Positions 1 to 6,677 of a stretch of 8,849 nucleotides of DNA are shown one piece after another. The number at the start of each line of letters is the position of its first letter. Position 1 is the stretch's first letter. Both the position numbers and the translations under genes were made by a program. The notes beneath the pieces are model-generated. The model made no database searches. It was not told the origin of the DNA and saw only the letters and a program-made list of their open reading frames with translations. The stretch covers positions 1 through 8,849 of the forward strand of contig DNPO01000421.1 in NCBI GenBank assembly GCA_003501375.1. The letters run 5' to 3'. The stretch comes from Candidatus Sumerlaeota bacterium. Its GTDB lineage: Bacteria; Sumerlaeota; Sumerlaeia; UBA8349.

Positions 1-1198
1 CACGAATGGCCGCGAGGGTTTCGCGTGAGAAAAACTTGGTGATGTTGGAAGCAAGCCCACCCGGAGCCGTCTCACTCTCGGCCTCAGCGCGGAACCAGGC
101 AACGCCGCCAGCGCCAAAGGTGCGGACGGTTTTGTTGAGGTCGCCCTCAGGCTTGAGTTGCGTGGTGGAATAAGCCGTGCCGCCGCCAGGGACGCAGAAG
201 GCGCGGAGTACGCCGCCATTTTCGAACACGGTGTTGAAGACGCGGAACTCACAACCCATCGTTTTGACCAATTCGGTCAGGTCGACGATTTCCAACCCAA
301 AGCGTAAATCAGGCTTGTCGCTACCAAAGCGCAGCATGGACTCGGCATAGGTCATACGCGGAAAGGGGGTGACAATGTCGAGGTTTTTCGCGACCTTGAA
401 CACATGCTTCATCAAACCTTCCATGCTCGCGTAAATTTCTTCCGGCGAGATGAAGGACATTTCAATATCGATTTGCGTAAACTCAGGCTGACGGTTGGCG
501 CGGAGGTCTTCGTCGCGGAAGCACTTGGCAATCTGGTAATACTTGTCGTAACCCGCAACCATCAGAATTTGTTTGAAAATCTGGGGCGACTGCGGCAGGG
601 CGTAGAACTCACCCGGCATCAAACGGCTGGGAACCAGAAAGTCGCGCGCGCCTTCCGGCGTGCTCTTGTTCAGAATCGGCGTTTCGATGTCGAGAAAACC
701 CTGCTGCTCCATGTACTCGCGCACGGCATAAACCACTTTGGAGCGCAGAACAATGTTCCGCTGCATATCGGGACGACGCAAATCCAGGTAACGGAATTTC
801 AGCCGCACATCTTCGGTAACATGCGCGTAATCATCGAGTTTGAACGGAACCGGCTTGGAGGTGTTGAGGATTTCGAACTCTTCGGCTTCGAGTTCGATCT
901 CGCCCGTCGCCATCTTCGGGTTCGTTGCGCCGTCGATGCGGGGAATGACCTTGCCAGAAACTGCCACGACAAATTCGGAACGGATGCTGTGGGCTTTCGC
1001 AAAGTTTTCCGGGTTCATGCGCGAGGGGTCGAGCACCACTTGGCAAATGCCAGTGCGGTCGCGCACATCAAGAAAGACAAGATCGCCATGATCGCGACGG
1101 TTATGTACCCAGCCCTTCAGAACTAGCGTTTTACCCAGATCGGTTGACCGGGGTTCTCCGCAGTAGCAACTGCGGGCGGTGTTATGCAAAGAAGCCAC
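1..1198 (-). CDS. aspS: Aspartyl-tRNA synthetase, bacterial type (C-terminal end cut by window edge)
   Basis: This enzyme charges tRNA with aspartate in the cytoplasm (class II synthetase). About 399 codons are visible; the family is usually near 590 residues, so roughly the last third lies outside the window. Translating the minus strand gives the N-terminal anticodon-binding OB fold (YCGE at residues 12-15, GWVHNRRDHG near 29-38), the TPEGARDFLVPSR block near 175-190, LPQSPQIFKQ near 200-209, and class II motif 2, FRDEDLRANRQPEF, starting near residue 225. The visible part ends inside the GAD insertion domain typical of bacterial enzymes. The start is a GTG at 1198-1196: the frame is closed by a TGA 18 bases upstream, there is no other start codon between, and GAGAGGA (1209-1215) sits 10 bases before it. 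A His stands where the E. coli enzyme has Leu in RRRDLG, which hints at a non-discriminating enzyme. Identity is very secure; specificity is inference. Confidence 0.97.
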   Translation of the reverse strand, partial: MASLHNTARSCYCGEPRSTDLGKTLVLKGWVHNRRDHGDLVFLDVRDRTGICQVVLDPSRMNPENFAKAHSIRSEFVVAVSGKVIPRIDGATNPKMATGEIELEAEEFEILNTSKPVPFKLDDYAHVTEDVRLKFRYLDLRRPDMQRNIVLRSKVVYAVREYMEQQGFLDIETPILNKSTPEGARDFLVPSRLMPGEFYALPQSPQIFKQILMVAGYDKYYQIAKCFRDEDLRANRQPEFTQIDIEMSFISPEEIYASMEGLMKHVFKVAKNLDIVTPFPRMTYAESMLRFGSDKPDLRFGLEIVDLTELVKTMGCEFRVFNTVFENGGVLRAFCVPGGGTAYSTTQLKPEGDLNKTVRTFGAGGVAWFRAEAESETAPGGLASNITKFFSRETLAAIR

Positions 1199-1359
1199 GT
1201 GAAAAAATTCCTCTCAAAAAAACTCTATCGCATCATATATGTCTAAAATGGTGCTGAACGTGTTTTTGTCCCTTCGGGACAAAACGAAAAAAGCCTTACA
1301 TCAACGCATCCAGATTCAACCCGGACGCCGGACTGCCCATTATTAGCAGGAAGAAGCAA
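1199..1359. other. Intergenic region between surA-like gene and aspS
   Basis: These 161 bases carry no gene on either strand. They hold the perfect hairpin at 1264-1284, an A/T-rich stretch (about 1218-1250) just upstream of aspS, and the aspS ribosome binding site. On the minus strand a TATATG-like hexamer lies near 1234-1240, but no good -35 partner is visible, so I do not call a promoter. Confidence 0.6.
1264..1284. terminator. Perfect inverted repeat, possible terminator or repeat unit
   Basis: TTTTGTCCC (1264-1272) and GGGACAAAA (1276-1284) are exact reverse complements around a 3-base loop. The hairpin lies 76 bases past the stop of the SurA-like gene and 66 bases before aspS, where a terminator would be expected. 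It lacks a separate U-run after the stem on either strand; the outer part of the stem itself is A/T only. It may instead act as an RNA processing or stability element, or be one copy of a dispersed palindrome. The structure is certain; the role is not. Confidence 0.5.
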
Positions 1360-3387
1360 TTAGGGCAAGAGAATTTCCAATCGCTGCTCTTTAGCAGTAC
1401 GTTCTTCCAATTCCGCGCGTTTCTCAATCTCCAGCGCAGCCGTCACCTTCCGACGCAATTCATAAATTTTCATCGCAGCCACATGCGACATATTATAGTC
1501 CGGTTTTTCCACCACGGGCATCACCAGCGTGTTGGGGGTCTCGATCAAGTCCGGAAAACGCGGCACTTCTAATGTCCCGGACGCAAGACCGTCATGCAAC
1601 TGCTTCACCTTGGGCGCAACATCTGCAGCAAGCAGGGAAAGCGGCTGGCTTTCCTCCCACATGTCAACGCGAATGGTTTGGGCGGCATCCGAACTCAGCA
1701 GCCCCCGCCGTACTTCCGCAGCCACAAGAGCAAACGGATTGCCCTGGGTCGGCGGCAAAGACGCCACGGTTTGCTCCAACGTCACCGTGGTGAAAGCCGC
1801 GCGAGCACGCAAAAGTTGGTCGCGCAAAGCCGCCATTTTTTCTGCACGATTGGCCTCGCCGATTTCGTTGGAATTCTGCAACCGCACCTGCACGGCGGAA
1901 AGTTGTGGCGTGAATTCATGAGAGAAATTTTCGGCGTGTTCATCCAAATACTCCAAAACTTGCTCCCGGGTCAGCAAGAGAGAAGGGGTTAATTGCCGCC
2001 GAATATTTTCGCGCGACACTTGCATCATTTTCACCAGTCGCACAGCAGACGGCATCACCGGATCCGCATCGAAAGATCGCGCTTCGCAATCGCGCGCAAT
2101 GTGTTCGCCCATCAACAACCCGGCCAGCGCCTGGTTCATGTGTGTGAAGTCCACTTTGAAGTTGGACTGTACGAGACTGGGGAACAACTCTAGAATGCTG
2201 TCTTCCGTGAGCGAAAAATTTCCCAAGCGCAGAGGCGAGGGGTGCGGTTCAAACAGATTGGCTATTTGGATCAACGCAATGGGGTCTATTTTTCCGGGCA
2301 ATTCGCGCGTTTGCTCCACGTACAAGTGACGTAGAAACTTCATGAACAATTCGTCGTGAATCTGGGGTGACACCTCGGCAAGTGGACGCACCAGGCGCGG
2401 CTTGGTAGGCAACCCTTTGATCAGGTAAAAACCATCCGCGGTCTCGAACATCTTGAATTGGCCAACCGGAGTTTCAAAAGCAGCATTCTCCAACGCAGCG
2501 GATTGCAACGTACCCGTGGTAAACTCTGGGACGTCCCCTCCCTGAGCCGCATTGGGTGCCTGGGACCAACGGCGTGCCGCATCTTCAAAAGTCAGATTTT
2601 TCGACACATCGCCAGCTAGGATGTCATTATAAATGCGATCCAGTTGCTCACGCACTGCGCCGCGTTCCAGTTCACCCGAACCAGCGCGCAGAAAAATCAT
2701 CTGTACATGTGCCGTAAGCGGTGGCAAAAATCGGCTCAGGTTATCCTGATAATATTTGTTGATGTCCTCCTGCGCCACCACCACCGTGGGTTTAACGTTG
2801 CGATCAGACCAGAGCATCTTGTAAACCGGGTAGAGTGCAACGCGCAGCCTGAGGCGATCCAACGCCACCTCGTCTGAACTGCGTGCTGGTAGCGGACGCA
2901 CGGAAAAAGCCAGGTCCGTTGCCCAGTCACGGATGGAACCCTCCAGTTTCAGGCGGAGCGCATCGCGTTCTTTTCCCGCCGTGGCCTGTTGGTATTTTTG
3001 AAACAAATCCGGCTGTGCATCGCGATTGAGAATCAGGTACAGGTAAAGTTCCTGCTCCGTCAGTTCGCCCAGTGCGCAACGCGCAATCACCCGGCGCTCG
3101 GTTCCTCCGCGATAATGTGACACTAATGCCGGATTGTCGGCGGGCCAGACAAACAAGCGCAAAGAAGGCGAGGTGAGCGACTCGGCAATGCTGGGAAACG
3201 GATTAAAATTTACCCCAACCGTAGCAGCAGTGGGTGCCTTGTATGCCTTAACGGTGCTATCGGATTCTTTGGGAGTATTTTTTTTACTTTTCGATGAGGC
3301 CGCGCTGACCGGTTGCGAAACAGCAAGCAAACAGGCACAAAGGATCAGAAGCGTGAGCGGGCGGAGGAAAGAACAGGGATTTGTCAT
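1360..3387 (-). CDS. SurA-like periplasmic peptidyl-prolyl isomerase/chaperone
   Basis: This is a predicted exported foldase of 675 residues. A signal peptide is clear: a polar start, a hydrophobic core at about 11-23 and a likely cleavage after VSA (residue 29). A helical SurA-type N-terminal region follows (GELTEQELYLYLIL near 107-120; VAQEDINKYYQDN near 204-216). A parvulin/PpiC rotamase domain spans about 224-327, with the typical GGD-x-PEF (283-289), an AAFETPVGQ segment and ADGFYLIKG (317-325). In this family the enzyme helps outer-membrane proteins fold. Residues about 380-630 appear to repeat the same plan in degenerate form (LTEDSILEL, then LTREQVLEYLDEHAENF, then a beta-rich end). 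E. coli SurA is much shorter, at about 430 residues. The tail (640-672) is charged and probably helical. The ATG at 3387 has a strong site, AAGAGGAGG (3399-3407), 11 bases upstream. PPIC membership is secure; the exact orthology to surA is not. Confidence 0.85.
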   Translation of the reverse strand: MTNPCSFLRPLTLLILCACLLAVSQPVSAASSKSKKNTPKESDSTVKAYKAPTAATVGVNFNPFPSIAESLTSPSLRLFVWPADNPALVSHYRGGTERRVIARCALGELTEQELYLYLILNRDAQPDLFQKYQQATAGKERDALRLKLEGSIRDWATDLAFSVRPLPARSSDEVALDRLRLRVALYPVYKMLWSDRNVKPTVVVAQEDINKYYQDNLSRFLPPLTAHVQMIFLRAGSGELERGAVREQLDRIYNDILAGDVSKNLTFEDAARRWSQAPNAAQGGDVPEFTTGTLQSAALENAAFETPVGQFKMFETADGFYLIKGLPTKPRLVRPLAEVSPQIHDELFMKFLRHLYVEQTRELPGKIDPIALIQIANLFEPHPSPLRLGNFSLTEDSILELFPSLVQSNFKVDFTHMNQALAGLLMGEHIARDCEARSFDADPVMPSAVRLVKMMQVSRENIRRQLTPSLLLTREQVLEYLDEHAENFSHEFTPQLSAVQVRLQNSNEIGEANRAEKMAALRDQLLRARAAFTTVTLEQTVASLPPTQGNPFALVAAEVRRGLLSSDAAQTIRVDMWEESQPLSLLAADVAPKVKQLHDGLASGTLEVPRFPDLIETPNTLVMPVVEKPDYNMSHVAAMKIYELRRKVTAALEIEKRAELEERTAKEQRLEILLP

Positions 3388-3563
3388 GGGCGGGAGAGCC
3401 TCCTCTTGATTTTATAACTACTTGCACGGTAACTATTGGGGCGTTTTTTTTCAAGAATAAAGGCGCGTATCTTCTGAAATGTAGGACAGCCGCCTCGGTT
3501 GTCGTTTTGTACGCCAACAGCCAGGGCGACTGTCCCACACTTTAAGAGGGGATGCACTTTTCA
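3388..3563. other. Intergenic region between pseudopilin and SurA-like genes
   Basis: These 176 bases hold the compound inverted repeat (3479-3543), a run of eight T on the plus strand (3444-3451), and the ribosome binding site of the SurA-like gene. I see no gene here. A TATAAAAT on the minus strand (3416-3409) was rejected as a promoter because it adjoins the ribosome binding site. Confidence 0.6.
3479..3543. repeat. Compound imperfect palindrome (REP/MITE-like)
   Basis: GGACAGCCGCC (3484-3494) faces GGCGACTGTCC (3525-3535), 10 of 11 positions complementary, with further pairing outward (TGT at 3480-3482 against ACA at 3537-3539). The odd pair would be a T-G wobble in minus-strand RNA. Each half is also partly self-complementary: ACAGCCG / CGGTTGT around CCT (3487-3503), and a weaker ACAG...CTGT pairing at 3517-3533. 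This gives a cruciform-like element just after the pseudopilin stop on the minus strand. There is no U-run directly after the stem, so a dispersed intergenic palindrome fits better than a simple terminator. A copy elsewhere in the genome cannot be seen here. Confidence 0.6.
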
Positions 3564-4175
3564 TTACTGTTCCGACCCGCGGCCCTGCGTATCCACTTGC
3601 GTGCGCATGATGTTGCCGGCACTGTTCGCACCATTGGTCGGGTCGTACTGCACCATCGGGTTCCACGACTTGTCCGGCCCGATGCAGAGAATGCGCCATC
3701 CGCCCATGCGCACACTGGCGTTTTTCCCCGGCCCATACTTGCCGCTCAAAATCGTAAATCCAGAGGAAACCGCTTTTTCTAATTCTGGTACATTTTCATA
3801 ACTGTACCGCCGCCAGATGTCATCGGGAAAATCGTTGCGGCGCATGCTGTCGCCCGCGAACGGACAGCGCAAATCCGCTGTGGTAATGTACGCAACCGGG
3901 GTACTCAGTGCATCCGAAGTATACCACCATTTGTAGTTTAGCCCGGGAATCACACCCGCCGTAAATGTGGGGACGATCATCGTGGGGTAAGCATTGCAAT
4001 CCACCCGATAACTTTCCAACGCGGTAGCAATGGAGCGCAAATCACTTTGCGCTCGAGCGGATTTGGCGCGCAGTCCGGCATCCATCAGGTTTGGCAACGC
4101 AACAGCGGCCAAAATCGCGATAATGGCGACAACGATTAATAACTCAATTAAGGTAAACGCTTTTTTGATGTTCAT
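3564..4175 (-). CDS. Type II/IV pseudopilin (GspG/PilE-like, prepilin N-terminal motif)
   Basis: This 203-residue protein has a short leader, MNIKKA, followed by FTLIELLIVVAIIAILAAVA, the class III signal processed and methylated by prepilin peptidase (PilD type). Phe7 would become residue 1 and Glu11 the conserved Glu5. The residue before the cut is Ala rather than the usual Gly. A helical stalk continues to about residue 58 (AKSARAQSDLRSIATALESY), then a globular head with Cys60, Cys104 and Cys164. The end, with IGPDK (165-169) and YDPTNGANSAGNI (177-189), resembles the calcium-site region of GspG-like pseudopilins. It would sit in the inner membrane and enter a pilus or pseudopilus. The start ATG overlaps the upstream gene's TGA (ATGA, 4172-4175), and its own ribosome binding site is weak (AAGAAG), so translation is probably coupled. 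The precise machine it belongs to is unknown. Confidence 0.9.
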   Translation of the reverse strand: MNIKKAFTLIELLIVVAIIAILAAVALPNLMDAGLRAKSARAQSDLRSIATALESYRVDCNAYPTMIVPTFTAGVIPGLNYKWWYTSDALSTPVAYITTADLRCPFAGDSMRRNDFPDDIWRRYSYENVPELEKAVSSGFTILSGKYGPGKNASVRMGGWRILCIGPDKSWNPMVQYDPTNGANSAGNIMRTQVDTQGRGSEQ

Positions 4176-5962
4176 TGGGGGGTCTTCTTTTTCATGGGGT
4201 TCATCTGGATTTCCCCCGCCGTATGTACCCCGTCTGCGCTCCCCTTACGAAACAGAAGGATGGTGGGGATGCTTTCGAGTGAGGCGGTAAGAAGCGCGAC
4301 GCGAGGATTGGGGGCCGGGTCGCGCTTTGTCCCGGCCAAGGCATCCGCCAACGCCGCAATAATACGCGCAGCATGGCCCGGACGCAAGACTTGGAATGCG
4401 TGCGCCTGTTGCATACCCAAGCGGTTTCGTGCAGCAACAAGCGCATCATCTGCAGTTCCGTTGCGTTCCAGCGCCGCACGCAACGTATTGGAGGTGAGGG
4501 CAAATAACAACTGATCATGCGTTACCGTCCAAGTGGGTTGCACCTGGGGTGGCAGTTGCGGCAAGCCAAAAGTGTGCAATGTAACCGGTGTACCTTTGAC
4601 CATAATATCCTGCCGTTCCAATTGAGGCGGCTGGGAAACGTCACCGCGGGTGCTTTGCCATTGCTGGATGGCAGTTTGCAAATCTTTTTCCAACGCAACC
4701 ACACGAGTTTGTGTGGCTTCTGGTTGGCGGGTCTGAAATCCTAACAAAAAGTCGATGCGGGGAAATTCGCCTGCTGCGCCGTACTCAAAGCGGTTCACGC
4801 TGAAAAACCACTGGGGGCCCAGTTCTGCAAAAAAATCCGGATCAACCAGGCAGTCACGCATCCGTTTCAGATTCGCTTGCACGGTCTCCGATGGAGGCGA
4901 TGTCGCTTTGCCCGGTTGCGAAAGCGCAGTACTCCAACGTTCGAGCAGGGAAGCAACATACCGTTTGAGCAACGAGGGAGCAAAAAGTGAATTGCCACTC
5001 CACAACAACGCATCTGGCTGAACAAACTCACTTCCCGGCAGGCTCGATACGGGAGACGCACTTGCATACAACTGCCGAATCAGGTTCTCTCGCTCGACGG
5101 GATACAGGGCAAAACTATCAAGCCGAATTGCGTCGGGCGTAAACCGAATACCGCCTGCCATTCCGCCACGCGGTTGCAGGGTATTGAGCAGGGGATCCAG
5201 CGCTCGAAGACCTTCCTGCGCGGGCAAACTCTTTGCGAGGAACGCGCGCGGCGGCGGCAAGAAAAACCGCAAATCGTAAGAAACGCCCGGCGTTGCAGAA
5301 ACGAGTGTCTGCCAAGCGCGGCTCACTTCCGTAAAGGAGGTAAGAGATTGCGCATCCATCAGGCGAGAAGGGGCTTCCATCGCACGTGCGGCCTGGCGTA
5401 ACGTATCTGGTTTGTTTGAAACCGCGCAAAGGTTGCGCGGGCCATTCAGTGCCCAGCCGATACTGCCCTCCGAATCAGTCAAAAAGGTGAGCGCGGTATT
5501 CCCAATGGATTCGACTGAACGCGTTATATTTTTGTTTGCCCCCGTGCTGCGGGCAAGAATTTCTCGTTCGGCATTTTGGAAAAAATTTCGCAATTCCGGC
5601 GCGTTGCACATGGTACCAACCCAAAGAAATCCCGCACCGCCACCTTTACCCTCGTCTGGCAAAACGGATAGTTCCATGGAGGAGACCATTCCGCCAAAAA
5701 ACAATTTTTGCTCAAGTGCCCCACCCGCTGGAGTTGCCTGATGTTTCGTAAAGGTTAGCCCCACCGCATCACTCGCCTGCTCCAATACTCCATGTAACGG
5801 CGTTTGGGCAAAAGAATGCCAAGCGTTGCCTGCATCGGGAACGCTCAGAACAATAGTCGCATGGGACGGCGTCAGATCGGGGAAAATGAACTGCGCCTGC
5901 GCGGACAGAGGAAGTGAGCCGAGAAAAAACGCCAAGAGAAAATAGCGCGAGAAGGAAAACAT
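4172..5962 (-). CDS. Secreted DUF3352-like protein of unknown function
   Basis: This 596-residue protein has a signal peptide (hydrophobic core about 6-17, likely cut after AQA at 21-23) and no other membrane span that I can see, so it is predicted periplasmic or secreted. The mature start, with TPSHATIVLSVPDAGNAW (31-48), and the later LAELGPQWFFSV-type segment (378-389) and WTVTHDQLLFALTSN (478-492) resemble the beta-rich pattern of DUF3352 proteins. The resemblance is from memory of the family and only moderate. The C-terminus is lysine-rich (MKKKTPQ). No catalytic motif is recognised. Its last codons overlap the pseudopilin gene start, which suggests that the two products are made together and may interact. 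Ahead of the ATG at 5962, GGAG lies about 13 bases away, longer than for its neighbours. The gene lies just after the terminator of the TIGR04073 pair, so it needs its own promoter; I found no convincing one. Confidence 0.8.
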   Translation of the reverse strand: MFSFSRYFLLAFFLGSLPLSAQAQFIFPDLTPSHATIVLSVPDAGNAWHSFAQTPLHGVLEQASDAVGLTFTKHQATPAGGALEQKLFFGGMVSSMELSVLPDEGKGGGAGFLWVGTMCNAPELRNFFQNAEREILARSTGANKNITRSVESIGNTALTFLTDSEGSIGWALNGPRNLCAVSNKPDTLRQAARAMEAPSRLMDAQSLTSFTEVSRAWQTLVSATPGVSYDLRFFLPPPRAFLAKSLPAQEGLRALDPLLNTLQPRGGMAGGIRFTPDAIRLDSFALYPVERENLIRQLYASASPVSSLPGSEFVQPDALLWSGNSLFAPSLLKRYVASLLERWSTALSQPGKATSPPSETVQANLKRMRDCLVDPDFFAELGPQWFFSVNRFEYGAAGEFPRIDFLLGFQTRQPEATQTRVVALEKDLQTAIQQWQSTRGDVSQPPQLERQDIMVKGTPVTLHTFGLPQLPPQVQPTWTVTHDQLLFALTSNTLRAALERNGTADDALVAARNRLGMQQAHAFQVLRPGHAARIIAALADALAGTKRDPAPNPRVALLTASLESIPTILLFRKGSADGVHTAGEIQMNPMKKKTPQ

Positions 5963-6008
5963 GAAGCCAAAATTTCTCCGATGGATGACAACTCGGTCAA
6001 ATTAAATC

Positions 6009-6053
6009 CAAAACAAAGAAAAGCCGGACTCGCACAAGGGCGAATCCGGCTTT
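6009..6053 (-). terminator. Rho-independent terminator of the TIGR04073 gene pair
   Basis: On the minus strand, AAAGCCGGATTCGC (6053-6040) pairs with GCGAGTCCGGCTTT (6033-6020) over 14 positions with a single T-G wobble and a 6-base loop. A T-rich tail, TTCTTTGTTTT, follows at 6019-6009. It lies about 33 bases past the stop of the gene ending at 6086 and before the start of the next gene at 5962, so it separates the two transcription units. Confidence 0.85.
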
Positions 6054-6085
6054 GGTTATTTCAACAGAAATAAACTCCCGATATC

Positions 6086-6574
6086 TTAGTGATAGGAGTA
6101 AGCACTAGCGGGGGCGTTCGGGCTTTCCATACCTTCCCAAGAGTTGTTATTGGGATCGCAAAGCACAGGCATCGGAGCTCCGTACATATTCTTAAAGATA
6201 TACTCGGGCTGGATGATTGGCTCATAGTTCTTGGGCAGCGGGAAGGGGAACGTGATCACCTCAAATGCACCAGTGGTGGTGCGAGCGACGGTCCAGGCGG
6301 CACCCTTGACAGTGCCGAGCACCGTCCCGGTAACAGGATCATTGCCCTTCATGCTCTTGCCGATCTGGCGCGGAAGTTCTAACCAACCGCCAAACAGGTT
6401 GCAAGTGCCACGGGCGAGTTTGGTCGCCATGGAGTTGACCTCTGCGCTGTCCTGATACAATGCATCTTCCTCACCGGATACCTTCGTCTTCTGATCCGCG
6501 AAGGCGGCACCGCCCAGCGTCAAAAGAAACATGAGGCCGAGAATGGTTGCGCGAATGCCTTTAAATTTGCTCAT
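6086..6574 (-). CDS. Secreted TIGR04073-family protein (exosortase system-associated), paralogue A
   Basis: This 162-residue protein has a signal peptide (core about 9-20, cut after AFA at 24-26). Its core at about 50-130 has the pattern that I recognise as the TIGR04073 family: LARGTCNLFGGWLELP (53-68), a glycine-containing stretch TGTVLGTVKG (82-91), TGAFEVITFPFPLP (101-114) and YEPIIQPEYIF (117-127). The family is known mainly from exosortase-carrying bacteria and has no assigned biochemical role. Typical members are near 115 residues; this one adds a C-terminal tail rich in Asn, Pro, Ser and Tyr (136-162). The frame stays open upstream to 6655, but I place the start at 6574: AAAGGGAGGT (6593-6584) lies 9 bases ahead and the signal peptide begins directly. 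It is followed by the terminator at 6053-6009 and preceded by a paralogue 103 bases away. Confidence 0.85.
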   Translation of the reverse strand: MSKFKGIRATILGLMFLLTLGGAAFADQKTKVSGEEDALYQDSAEVNSMATKLARGTCNLFGGWLELPRQIGKSMKGNDPVTGTVLGTVKGAAWTVARTTTGAFEVITFPFPLPKNYEPIIQPEYIFKNMYGAPMPVLCDPNNNSWEGMESPNAPASAYSYH

Positions 6575-6677
6575 TATCGAAATACCTCCCTTTGGGGTAG
6601 CCGGTACAGTGCCGGCGAATGGGTAAAATTTTAAACGTTGAGAAACACGCCGCAAAGCAACACGGCCATAATATCAA
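6575..6677 (-). promoter_or_regulatory. Leader between the two TIGR04073 genes with stacked hairpins over the ribosome binding site
   Basis: On the minus strand, TACCCC (6599-6594) can pair with GG-A-GGTA (6589-6583, one bulged A), which would cover the Shine-Dalgarno AAAGGGAGGT. A second hairpin, GCCGG / CCGGC (6616-6612 with 6604-6600, 7-base loop), lies just upstream. A possible internal promoter, TTGCGG (6655-6650), 16 bases, TAAAAT (6633-6628), would start RNA just before both hairpins. The base pairing is visible; regulation is inference. Confidence 0.35.

Noticed and set aside
404..1126. 240-codon open frame on the plus strand
   Set aside because: It lies wholly opposite aspS, whose translation is clearly recognisable; the plus-strand product resembles nothing and is a shadow of codon bias.
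1360..3387. Lipoprotein signal (Cys17/Cys19 in the SurA-like N-terminus)
   Set aside because: The residues before each Cys do not fit a lipobox, while VSA at 27-29 is a good ordinary signal peptidase site.
3409..3416. TATAAAAT on the minus strand as a -10 box for the SurA-like gene
   Set aside because: It directly adjoins the ribosome binding site (3407-3399), so transcription from it would begin inside that site; no good -35 is seen either.
5978..6006. TTGACC on the minus strand as a -35 for the DUF3352-like gene
   Set aside because: With 17-base spacing the matching -10 would be AGAAAT, a poor match that overlaps the ribosome binding site.
6575..6655. 27-codon N-terminal extension of TIGR04073 paralogue A
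   Set aside because: The extension is encoded across the strong ribosome binding site and the hairpins, and would place 27 residues ahead of a complete signal peptide. The start at 6574 fits better.
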